Shown piece after piece: positions 1 to 10,754 of a stretch of DNA of 64,000 nt. The stretch is from Clavelina lepadiformis. Its lineage: Eukaryota > Chordata > Ascidiacea > Aplousobranchia > Clavelinidae. The notes below the pieces were generated by a model. It searched no databases. It saw only the letters and a list, made by a program, of their open reading frames with translations, and was not told the DNA's origin. The stretch lies in contig NC_135241.1 of the NCBI RefSeq assembly GCF_947623445.1, positions 1,490,501-1,554,500 on the forward strand, given 5' to 3'. A program made the translations under genes and the position numbers. Numbering within the stretch: the stretch's first letter is position 1; each line of letters starts with the position of its first letter.

Positions 1-91
1 ATCCACGGTATTCGTAGTTTGTTGTGTTGAAGAGATAGAAGTAGAAACACATAATGGTGTTACGTTCTTAAAATGCTATTTAATTCGTGGA

Positions 92-166
92 GAATCAGTT
101 AACAATGTTATTAGTATCAGTTAATAATGTTATTAGCATCAGTTAAAAAGTTACTACACTAACTAG
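92..166 (+). repeat. Short direct repeat
   Basis: A unit of about 22 bases beginning ATCAGTTAA and containing AATGTTATTAG occurs twice, followed by a third partial copy. It lies just upstream of the possible exon at 171. No function is apparent. Confidence 0.6.
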
Positions 167-170
167 CAGA

Positions 171-348
171 ATGTTGTGGATTAGTGTTAATGATATCTCA
201 CCATCATTGGAATTTCATGAAAATAGAAATGAACACGGAATTGACAATGAGGAAACTCCATTAAATAAAGAAGAAAAGAACGAAACGAAAATTGAGCCCA
301 CCACTGTGGAACAACCTCCACAAGAGGGCGCCCAGTACGTGACATAGT
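171..348 (+). CDS. Possible terminal exon of an upstream gene (partial)
   Basis: An open frame runs from an ATG at 171 (MLWISVNDIS...) to a TAG at 346-348, 58 residues, rich in Glu, Asn and Lys and ending QEGAQYVT. A splice-acceptor-like TAGCAG sits immediately before the ATG. The segment could therefore be the last coding exon of a plus-strand gene that starts left of the window, for example an acidic cytoplasmic tail. No domain is recognised. It may also be a chance open frame, and the confidence is low because the upstream exons are out of view. Confidence 0.25.
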
Positions 349-1570
349 TTTTCTTGTCTTGCTATGATAGCTTCATTTGCTTTGATCTCAGCTCTGTTAT
401 ATATCAACAAGCAGTTAACAAAAGACCCGCTATTAATGCGCGGTTAGTCGAAAAGGCCAGCTCAAACTTTTAGTTTGGTAACTTGATGTTACGGGTAACA
501 GTTTCCGTAAAACCATGTTTTAGCCAGTTCTTTGCTGTTTCAAAGGACCCTGAGTATTGGTGCATGATTTCATTTCATTAAATACTTTGCTAATCATGTG
601 AATGTCACGCAGACAAAAGCCATTGTCACCGGCAGATGTCACCATGGAAGTAGCAGATGAACAAACTAAAGAACTATTGCCATGATACGACATCATCACT
701 GATGACATCATGGTGTGAGCACATAATCTGCTTGTATTGTTGTTCAAGTGTTCTTGGGATCTCATTTCATTGCCACTTCATGGGATTCTTCACGCGATGT
801 GAACACATTGATAATAATTCTCATTTTTACGTGCTAATAAACGACGTCAGACAAATAAGGCGAATCAGAAACATCATGTTATCCTATTTTTGCCATTTAT
901 TGTGTTCATTTTTTTTCCCCGAATTATAATTTTTCTGTTTTCTTCAGCGAACACTGAAGTGTGAGACACGGGAAAGCCCCTATTTTTAGTTCCCAGTTTG
1001 CCTAGGTTGGTTTTGGTAAAGAAATTATTGGAATCTCAACGGAAAGAATTTTGATTCTTTGTTTTTTTGTGTGACAGTATCAGTTCATTTACTGTAGAAC
1101 TTTGCATTTTATTGGCTGTTAACTGTCATTTTATTTTATCGCGTTCTTTAAACTCTGTTTTATGAATTGTGTTATTAAAAGTACGCAGTATATGAATTTT
1201 TGGCTCCCGCCTACGTTGCTGTAATTGATGTGGTGATGAATTGAGATGTTCTTTGTTGCATGTCATTTAAATTACATTGTTACTTATGTGTTACGTAAAA
1301 AACAATGAACAATTATCGTAAAATATTGTCATAAAAACGTTTATTGTGGTATTTTAATATCATGCTTCTGTCAGCTTTTCCTGCAACTTTAAAAAGTGAC
1401 TCTTTTGGCTCTTGGGTTTTGAAAAAGATTTAGGTCTTCGTTTTTTTTGTCAAGGTTGGGTTTCAAATATGGAAACACAATAATTGACAATAGAAGCATT
1501 TACTAAAAAAATGGGCAGTTGCGATACGATTAGAAATAAGCTACGAAACGAATGAAACAGAGAATCAAAA
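349..1570. other. Intergenic, nothing recognised
   Basis: This AT-rich stretch separates the possible plus-strand exon from the 3' end of TRMT5. The short open frames in it overlap each other on both strands and show no domain or convincing splice structure. Confidence 0.5.
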
Positions 1571-4225
1571 TTATTCCTCTCGCAGTTTCTTACGTTCAGG
1601 GCCTTCATCATGCCGTGAGCCGCACAGAACTTCATGCGGTACGACAAAACTAATGTAATATTGATCTTTGTTCGGTGCAACATTACGGACATGGTGTATA
1701 GTGGCATCTGGTGGTAAAGGGTGTCCAAGATGTTTACGTATTCGAGATTTAATTTCATCTGCAAAAAATATTGCACAGCTTCTAAGCTTGCAAACTCTAT
1801 CTAGAATAATAGAGTTCAACATACTACCTTGGTCATCTTTTTGGCAGAACAAATAGACGTGAACAACTACAGAAGGCAGATTTTCTTGGAAAGGCAGCAG
1901 GTTGGAAAATGCATCAAGAAACTCGACGGCTATTCCTGGCAGGTTCATCAAAATATGAACTTTGTCTGTTGTAGATGCTTGTTTACTGGAGATGACAAAC
2001 AAATATTAGGTTTGATGTAAAATAGACAGGAATTTGACCACACACAAATTATTAGATGTTGGTGGGTGAATAACAGAATAAAATCTTACATTACTTCAAC
2101 ACTGTAACGTTACATACTTCATTAAAAACTTCTTTAATTCATTTTGTATAAACGCTCGGCCGTCTAAATTTGATATTTTCATCTTTGTTTTATTCAACGT
2201 AGCATTATGTTCCAACCACTTCACAGAGTCTGGATTCAAGTCATTTGCAAAAACTTTGCAACCTGAAAATAATCAACATACAGACCAGACTGCTCCGACA
2301 ACAAACAGGCAAGACCATCATTATCTCAACAGCAACCTTTCCTAGCAAGTGGAATAGCAAATGGGCCGACACCAGCACAAACATCAAACACAATCTCTTT
2401 CTTTGAGATGATCCCTGCGATGCGATGGTGCTCGGTTGAAAGACGAGGATTCCAAAACACCTAAATACAGAGAAAACATATAATTAAAACGACTGAATCG
2501 TTGTAGTCAATAACACAGCATAGTCAAATGACCTTGTTTGAACTACCTTTGAAAAGTCAAATTCAAATATACGATTATATTCAACGACTCTTGTGATGAA
2601 ATTATCTTCTCCGGCTAAAACTTCCATTTCAAGGTTCCGATATTCGTTGTCAATATTCTGTATCTTGTGCACAATTGTGCGTGCGTTCACCACTTTGTCC
2701 AAAAACACCTGCAGCATACTCATTTTTTCTACACTTATATGATATTCTTCTAGAATGTTAAAGCTACAATGTACTATCAAATTAAACACCTAACAATCGA
2801 TATACAGTAAATCAAACGCAATTTTTGATCAATCTTCAACAAATTTTTCGATAACTTCCAAAGATCGAAACCCGAAAAACTCTACCTGGCCAATGATTTT
2901 CTTAAATGGCAACTGATGTTCACGAAGATTAAGGTGGACGATATGTCCAATAGTTGAAAATCCTGCTGGTGAAGCGCTGCCCTCCACAGATGATGGATCC
3001 TTGGGAATAATGGCATCCATGATATCGCGAACTCTGTAGTGGTCATACCTGAGAACACATTTGCAACATTATTTGCTTTTCATATAAATCTGAAGTAAAC
3101 AGTACCTGTGCTTAACTTTAAAATTCAATTTCGTTATACAGCAATAATTTGGGCAAAAGAAACAATTTTGAAAAGATTATTATTAATTGGCACTGAATTT
3201 TTTCCACTTTATGCGTCTACGCAGTATGTACCCAATTTCTATGTCATGATAGCAGACTTTGTTTACGACTCCGTGACTTTCAAGAATTTTCATTTCATCT
3301 TCCAGGAAAGTTTTATCAGGGTCAAGCAAAAACATCTTGTACCCCTTGCTGCCATCTGGTGGATTAATCACAGTCTTCATATTAAGTGACGGCAATTTAC
3401 TTTTCAGCAACTTCTTGCATTGTTTTATTGCTTCAACAGGAACAAGCAATGAAGGAAAGGAAATCTTTCTTTGAAACGCATTTCTGCAAATACATACATT
3501 AGGCAATAATATGAATTCCTGACTGGAAAGTACGGCAGTTTTCGACGAGAACTCAAGCGTGCAAAGCTGCGCATTTTGGCGTGACGGCACTGAAGCCTTA
3601 ATTCTTTGTGTGTTTATTGTAAATTTGTGTTCAAGCAAACATTTTTTCGCTGTTCATCTATTAGTTATAAATGGTCATAAAAGTAAAAAAGTTCAGCACC
3701 TTGCACGTGCAGGTGCCAAACTTGCCACTATGGTAGCTTATGCACGTTGGTCATTTTTGAAATTTTGTCCTTTATTCACCAAATAAATGTAACAAGAAAT
3801 GTAACAGCAAAATCTGCGTCACAGAAACTTAAAACGTATCATAACATGTAACAGAGTATACAGCATAACAGCAATTTTGTAAATAGGCAATTTGCTAAGG
3901 CAAAAAATCTGGCAAATAATACAAATTTTCAAGTAGAATACGCCCTCACATAACACTTTGGAAAGTGTACTGCACTTTGCAGTTGTGACGTTACCGCCAA
4001 ACTTACAATATTCACAATTATCATTACTTGCAGGAGCAAACTCTTGAAGAAAATTAATGTAAATACCATTTACAAAACAGCTCAAACTGGCAGAAGTACA
4101 ACGCAAGCTGCACAATTTTTTTCTAATTTCTTTCCCATTGGTCATAAATCTTTTGAAAAAATCATCAAAGAACTTTACCTGTCCAAAACAGTCATTCCTT
4201 TCACGGACGGTGGAGGAGCAAGCAT
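1571..4225 (-). CDS. TRMT5: tRNA (guanine(37)-N1)-methyltransferase
   Basis: Trm5-family enzyme that uses S-adenosylmethionine to methylate N1 of G37 next to the tRNA anticodon, protecting the reading frame; animal forms act in mitochondria and the nucleus or cytosol. Seven minus-strand exons were assembled: 4225-4179, 3483-3232, 3048-2886, 2708-2547, 2460-2337, 2262-2118 and 1985-1571, giving 435 aa. Family landmarks in order are the short first exon ([15 protein letters not shown]), [66 protein letters not shown] (SAM-binding loop), [25 protein letters not shown] (the NLP catalytic motif) and [14 protein letters not shown]. All junctions have GT/AG borders and matching phases. The start was chosen because the first exon carries the Pro-rich lead and LDR motif typical of the family; further 5' sequence cannot be excluded. 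Intron 1 contains a dispersed repeat. Confidence 0.9.
3524..3790 (+). repeat. Dispersed repeat, copy A
   Basis: A block beginning GGAAAGTACGGCAGTTTTCG and ending in an AT-rich tail with AAAAGTTC resembles 24789-25220, where extra internal sequence is present. This copy lies inside TRMT5 intron 1. No coding capacity was recognised; it is probably a non-autonomous element. Confidence 0.55.
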
Positions 4226-4343
4226 AACGTTGCCCTGGGTAACTGCACTTGTGCGATATTTTGCAAAAGTCTGGCGTAACCTACATATCATACCTCAACT
4301 AGGCCTAAACCTGATCAAATATTCAAGGTTGTAACTATATCTA

Positions 4344-4432
4344 GGTCTAGTGCACAAGTACACAACCACAGGCCCCAGTATACTAAACCTTAGTTACTCA
4401 AATTGTGACCTCAATTGGTTGTGCACTTGTAT
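4344..4432. mobile_element. Short palindromic MITE, copy 1
   Basis: The left end is GGTCTAGTGCACAAGTACAC and the right end contains GGTTGTGCACTTGTA. These are near reverse complements, so the element can fold into a hairpin. Related copies lie at 12891-13002 and 25311-25413. This copy is the least complete at its right end. Confidence 0.6.
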
Positions 4433-7188
4433 CCCATCATCTCTGGACTTGGAAATGCGTGTTTGCATCTGACAGTGTGTTTACAACGGGAAATACCCTT
4501 CAAACGAACTTTTTTCTATGGTTTTTGTAAGGGATTGCACCGCATTTTGCTTTTTGGATTTAACGCAAAAGTGAATGTGCATAAGACAAATATTTTTTAT
4601 GTTTCTTTAACTATAAATAAACTCATATCACTCGAAATATCACTTAGTAATGTAAGAAAATGGATATACGACTGTTTATCAAATATATATTCAGACGTTA
4701 GCAACTGGACATTCAAATCAACCACACATTGCTTCAAATACTGTACCGACCCAATGGAATTCTAGAATCTAGATAAACGTCGTTAGCAAAACTACATTCA
4801 AAATCCCAGTAGTGTTACAAGTTGAAATTGGTGCTCCTATATTAAAATAAAGTAACCAGTAGGCTAAGTATAACGAAAATAATATTTCATTAAAAAACTT
4901 AAGTAGGCTTGTAGGGGTTAAGCGAATTGAAACCTAAAAATTCGAAAAACAAACTGCACAAAAGTTTACAAAAATATTAATAAAAAAATCTGCTCATAGA
5001 TGATGGCACTGAAATAATGTACCTTTTTAAAGGTTGTGTTTTAAAATAAATCACTTAAAAGTTATTTCGTTTGGAAGGCCAAAAGTAACCTTACACTTAG
5101 TTTTACTGTTATTTGCTAAATTGTTGTTCATCAGTTATTTTTTGTTGGTTGAATTAATACTTTGCTCTTAATTAACTTTTAGACGCTGCTGTTGTGCACA
5201 ATATTGATTTATCTGGCTTTCATTGGTTCATTTATCTAAATAAAAATGGAAGATCTTTATCGGTTTATGTTTATTTCTGAATTATGAGCGAGTGCATAGT
5301 AATAAGGATGGTTGTAATAGCAGTAACGTAGTAGAATGTACGGCCATTAAAGTGATAGAGGTCTACTCAAGGAACTGTTATAATTTCAATAATTTCTCAA
5401 TGGTCGTGTTTGCTTTTACAACTAGTCCACTAGTACTTATATTTACCAAGTTTTTAAGGTTTCGATTTTTCTTTAAGATAACCAAAGTTTGTTTGATTTC
5501 CTATCAGCCAAGTAGATATCGTCTCGCAAGTTATTGTTTGTCAAGTAGATAAGTTCAGCAAGTTGTATTTGCTTTCCTACGTATTGCAACACAAGGATTC
5601 CTAATTCCAATGATGTCACATAGCAACCATAAAAATCTTTCTAGTTTTTTTGAACGAACAGTCTTAAACACTCATGTGTCCTACAGTGTTCTTAACCGCT
5701 TGTCGTTGTATGCAGCAGGTGTTGTAGTTTAGAGATTAATGGTACAATAATTACTACAATCGAATGGAGCGTAAATTGGCAAGGAGTATCTTTGGAATGA
5801 GTTATCTTTGCAATACGCAATAAAACCATATTTTCTTCCAAAAAACAAACAGTGGCGAAAAAAAGCATCGTACAATAGGTGGATTTTAAAAATGTAATTT
5901 ACAACCAGATATGATAATAAATTACTCGGACGTGTCCTTGTCATCGGTAATGAAATATGGTTTTTGTCGATTGGCCGAGAACAATGAAAAGTACACAATC
6001 ATACTGCGTGTAGCTTACTGTTTCTTGGAGAAGTTTTATTTATGTTGCCGGTTCTGTAATAAATAAAATATTTGACTTGAAATAAAATGAGCGATTTCAG
6101 CGAATGGAGCCATCTTATAGTCGGAAAACCGACATAAGCTAAGAAACAAGACACTTGGAAATTCAAGCAAAATCAGAAATTTACTCTTAACTACATAGCA
6201 CTGACTCTTTGCTGTCTGTTCGTCTTGTGATCGAGTCAAAAGGCCGAAGCCAAGTCAAGTAGCCTATTTGCTTCTAAAGGCCGCGATTGTATAAAGATAT
6301 GCATTGAGTTGTGTTTTCCATAACGCGATAAAACGATCTTTTTATGTTGATAAATATGACTGAACAGTAGTGATTGATATTCTTCAACCGCTGGTTGCCT
6401 AGCACAAACTGCCGTACAATATAGCTTACAGCTACAGGTCAGAGTTATCGACTACACGTGTCATTTGAAAGGGATTCGTTTTACTTTAGGCAAGCTCTGA
6501 TAACGCCAGTGGAAATGGAGTCTTATAGAGACCATTCAGGAAAAATTAACAATAAGTCAACGAGAAACTTAACTAACATCAATCTTCTTGGTCTCACTTT
6601 TTTTCCTGAAGCAAAAGACAAGCCCAATATTGACAAGGTTTTTGTGAAAGGTGCTTGCGCTGAAAGTACCAATGGAATACTTCTACTCGCTTAAGTTCCT
6701 TTTAATGCCTGTTTTTAAAAAGATGTTCAAAGCTTCTGAGAAAAAATTGCATAGCCTACATTAGCGTTAACGGAATTGGTTATCGCCAGAATTCTATATT
6801 TGCGCTGCGTGGACAGAAAAATTGAAAAACGAAAAGCTTGACAACGCTACAATATATAATAACATGTGCTTTTCTAAGCGTAATACATGTTATGGAGCTC
6901 ATGTTCATGTTCGCATTTATGTAAAAAGTAAAATAGATTATATTATCCAGGGAAGTTAGCTTGTATGACCAGTATCTAACTAATAAGTGTTATATACTGT
7001 TTATGGACTGTGAAAGGTCTTTGTAAAACCTGTGTGCTAGATCAGAAGAAACACTTTGCCCAAACAAACAAGCAAGCTAAGCCAACTAAATTACGATCAA
7101 GTGATGTTTTTATTAGGAGTATAAATTGTCGAAGTTTGTCTTTGCTGACAATCAAGCAATTAGCTGTGCTGTCGACTGAGCAAGAATA
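4433..7188. other. Intergenic gap, no gene recognised
   Basis: AT-rich sequence between the divergent TRMT5 and glycosyltransferase genes. An open frame at 6458-6694 (78 aa) has no recognisable domain and no clear splice context, so it is not called. The final few hundred bases should hold the glycosyltransferase promoter, but no specific element was identified. Confidence 0.4.
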
Positions 7189-10100
7189 ATGAAACGTAGC
7201 TCAAGACCCCGCATCGTCTTATTTTGTTGTTTCTTTGTTGCAATTTTGTTGGGGTCACTCTTCCTGGTAACGCTGCGAAACGAATCTTTCAGTCAATATC
7301 AAACGGTTTTGGAACCCCGACACTTTTCCTTGGATAAAAACAAGACGGAAAGTTTCCGAACTTTTAGCGACAGCAGAAGAAAAGTTATCACTGAGGAAAA
7401 ATTGAAGAATATTTTTAATGAAAACTGCGGCACAAGCATCGAAGATTTTGATGTCAGCATCGGAAATGAGATATTAACAATGACAGAGTACAAAGACAAT
7501 TTAGCCCGGGATTTTGTCGCAAAGAACGCCAACCCCGGCAAGAAAAGCTCAGTGTCACCAACCTTGAGTTCTTATGAGGTAATAATCAACATTATCACGT
7601 CATCGCGAAACATGATCCCGGTTATTATGTTAAATGTTGAAATTTGTCGGATACTTTTTGCAATGTTTTGTACTATGTCCGTTCTCAATTTAGGACTCAA
7701 ACGTAAAAGATAACTTTCCAAACCATTTCTTTTTCGCTGTCAACGTAACACAGTAATGTACACAAGCCAAGAATCTGAAGTCTCAAATACTTTTATCATT
7801 GCATTTATTTGTACAGTCACGTGAAAACGTTTATTGTTTGTCTGTTTGTTTAGAATCTCCCGAAACCGATCCCGAACACTCGACTGCGTAACGTGAAAGA
7901 AGTTGTGGATATGAAAGCGATGGCAGAAAACATCGAGAATGAACGGAAGCGAAGAATCGCGCTCGGCGACGACGATCTACTGCAGGTAAACTTTAAGGAA
8001 AATTGAAGCTTTTCTTGGTACGCCAATGGCAATTAAACTAAACAAATATCAATACGACCGCCATTGTTCGTATACGTTCAATGTATTCGCCTTCCAAAAC
8101 TGCAAACAAACTCTTTTGTTCTACACAAATGGGTCGTCTCACTGCTATTGTGTTGGCTTACAGCAATCGACGGCCAGCTTAAATCTCAAGATTTACGTTT
8201 GATCTGATCGCCCAAAATACTGAATGAATAATATTATACGAGTCAGCCCTTCCTATGAACAAAGCGGTCACCGCGATAATCAAACACTTTCCCATTTCTT
8301 CTCGGGCCGGGTTTGTTTATATTTTCAGACAAAAGCGCTCGAAAAATTATATTAAAAATTTCGATTGGACGTTGGTTGCAGATAAAAGAAGTGGTCGCCG
8401 AAATGGAAAACGAGACAGTATATAAGGTTCCCAACTTGGTTCATTTTATTTGGTTTGGATGCAGAAGATTTCGGGTCGATCATTACATCACGTGAGTATT
8501 AATTGAACAGCGAATTTATCACGTGACACTCAAAGCAAACACCTTAACAAACATATATAATATAGCCTGCTAGGAGCTTTCAGATACCAGAATCCTAAAC
8601 TTATTCTTTTCCACACTGACTGTGAACCAGTGAGCGAGTACTGGATTGTTTTTAAAAAAATTGCCGGGGCAACACTGCGTGTCGTCAAACGCTCGCCTCC
8701 GTTGACGATTTGGGAAATTCCTATTAAGGTTCAGTTCAAAGTTCAAACTAGTTAGTTTTTTCACCTCTAAGTAAATCGAAATAACCAAATTAAGATTTTT
8801 TTTAGATTGTTGAGCATCGGGCTGATGTGGCGAGGCTTCAAATAAGCCTTGAAGTCGGTGGAATATATCTGGACACAGACAGCATAGTACTGCGTAGTGT
8901 CGATTCACTACGAATGGACGAAATGACTTTGAGTGAATCAAATGTCGACTCTTTAGGTGATTTCCCCATTTCCTTGATAACTTTAAAAGCATTAACAAAC
9001 AAAAAATTGAAAAAAAATTCTTTGTTATTTCTCTGTGCATTATTCGTCCAAACGTTTTGCAGCTAATGGCATAATTTTCGCCAACCGTCATTCTTGGTTC
9101 CTCCAACGGTGGTACTGGGAGTACAAATACTTCGTTGACGCACAGTGAGTAGGCCTATATGGCGGACTAGGCCGCAGGCTATCTCGCAATTTAGCTTGAG
9201 CGATTTTGTTTGTTTTAAGTTGGGGCAAAAACTCCGTTCTTGTTCCCTGGGCGATGTGGAAGTTATTCCCGGACAAGATTAAGGTTGTGAAGAAACTGAT
9301 TTGTCGACCGAACTGGAGTGAACTTTCTTATATTTTCCACGAGCTATACGACTGGCATCAGAACTATATTCTTCATCTATATGCCAGGTGAATGCCTTGG
9401 ATGTTGAATTCTCGATGATTGTTTTTATGTTTGTGCTCTGTGTCTTCTGATAACCAGACTTTCAGTTGCTTGTAAGGACTTAATATTTGCCATAAGCACG
9501 AATTAGGTTTAACTTAAAAAGGTAAAAATTATGAATTTATTTCCTTACTTGCTTGAAGCTTACGTTTATTTCATTTTGATTGTTAATGACGCTGATGAGA
9601 CAGATAGCCCTATAGGATGAATATAGGGAAAAACAGGTTTTGCCAGGCCTTAGACTTCAGAGCTTCGGCATTTCTCCATAAAATTGACACGGAGCCAGGG
9701 TTAAAACCGAGTCATTTTTCTCGGATTCGATTCAAGTCGAATCATTTTGAGTTGTGACTCGTGTCAAGTCGAGTTAACTTAATTTGTGAACAGAGTCAGG
9801 TCAAGTCAGGTCAAGTCAGGTCAAGTCAGGTCAAGTCAGGTCAAGTCAGGTCAAGTCAGGTCAAGTCAGGTCAAGTCAGGTCAAGTCAGGTCAAGTCAGG
9901 TCAAGTCAGGTCAAGTCAGGTCAAGTCAGGTCAAGTCAGGTCAAGTCAGGTCAAGTCAGGTCAAGTCAGGTCAAGTCAGGTCAAGTCAGGTCAAGTCAGG
10001 TCAAGTCAGGTCAAGTCAGGTCAAGTCAGGTCAAGTCAGGTCAAGTCAGGTCAAGTCAGGTCAAGTCAGGTCAAGTCAGGTCAAGTCAGGTCAAGTCAGG

Positions 10101-10754
10101 TCAAGTCAGGTCAAGTCAGGTCAAGTCAGGTCAAGTCAGGTCAAGTCAGGTCAAGTCAGGTCAAGTCAGGTCAAGTCAGGTCAAGTCAGGTCAAGTCAGG
10201 TCAAGTCAGGTCAAGTCAGGTCAAGTCAGGTCAAGTCAGGTCAAGTCAAGTCAATGCTTTTAAAGTAAAAAATATTTTGAGGTCACGTTATGTGTAGCAT
10301 TAAATTAGCCATTATTACGTCATAACTGTCTACATATTAGCCGGTTAAAACTTTTTACAGACAGCTGTAACTGTTTTGAAAAATATCCGTTTTTATTTCC
10401 TAAAGTTTTCATTTTTGCCTTCACAATCGTTCAGTCAATTTGGACTTTGACTCGAGTCAAATCGAGTCATCAAAAACGTGACTCGAGTCGAGTCAAGTCA
10501 ATGACTCGAGTAATTACACCACTGCACTAAACGTTTGCTAACACTGCTCTCCATAAGCGATTAAGTTCCTGATATTTTCCGACAGATATTTGAAAACTTG
10601 GGACGGCAAAGAAGAAAGAAGTTTGAAGGAACTGGCAGTTCTAAACACGACCTACGGACAAATCGCGCGCCACGTCATTTGGGGTGATGAACGTGTACGT
10701 GACATCACCGATTGGATCGTGACGTGTAATATAAGTCAAATACTTGAAAGTTGA
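7189..10754 (+). CDS. DXD-motif glycosyltransferase, type II membrane protein
   Basis: Predicted Golgi or ER glycosyltransferase of the DXD sugar-binding group (Gly_transf_sug type). Exons are 7189-7578, 7854-7985, 8382-8491, 8566-8728, 8806-8956, 9063-9144, 9220-9387 and 10586-10754, giving 454 aa with all phases consistent. The N-terminus is short and basic (MKRSSRPR), followed by one hydrophobic signal anchor, then a stem region. The catalytic part shows VPNLVHFIWFG, LILFHTDCEPVSEYW and, at about residues 283-290, GGIYLDTD, whose Asp-x-Asp would bind the nucleotide-sugar metal ion. Downstream are ANGIIFANRHS and WGKNSVLVPWAMW. The first ATG is used because it leads directly into the basic-plus-hydrophobic anchor. 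The final intron is about 1.2 kb and contains the long 10-bp tandem repeat. Donor, acceptor and linkage cannot be deduced; it may belong to a lineage-expanded group resembling alpha-1,4-glycosyltransferases. Confidence 0.85.
9694..10526. mobile_element. Possible non-autonomous DNA element rich in TCGAGTC/TCAAGTC
   Basis: The stretch opens with CAGGGTTAAAACCGAGTC and closes with ACTCGAGTAATTACACCACTG. The reverse complement of the end begins CAGTGGTGTAATTACTCGAG, so the ends are loosely inverted. The interior is filled with variants of TCGAGTC and TCAAGTC, which could have seeded the perfect 10-bp array. No clear target-site duplication was found, so boundaries and class are uncertain. Confidence 0.35.
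9801..10250 (+). repeat. Minisatellite: 44 perfect copies of TCAAGTCAGG
   Basis: Positions 9801-10240 are 44 identical consecutive copies of a 10-base unit, flanked by a degenerate copy at 9791 and a variant copy at 10241-10250. It lies in the last intron of the glycosyltransferase gene. Because 10 is not a multiple of 3, every frame cycles through the same 30 bases, so the plus frames stay open and read as a 10-residue repeat (SQVKSGQVRS). These open frames are a by-product of the repeat, not a gene. Confidence 0.97.

Noticed and set aside
3484-3638. In-frame extension upstream of TRMT5 exon 2
   Set aside because: It is made of a dispersed repeat; a good acceptor precedes exon 2 and a matching first exon with the LDR motif was found at 4179-4225.
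6458-6694. 78-aa open frame upstream of the glycosyltransferase
   Set aside because: There is no domain, no convincing splice sites and no similarity to neighbours; likely chance.
9761-10297. Long open frames encoding SQVKSGQVRS repeats
   Set aside because: They arise automatically from a stop-free 10-bp tandem repeat and lie within an intron; no start context, splice structure or domain supports a gene.
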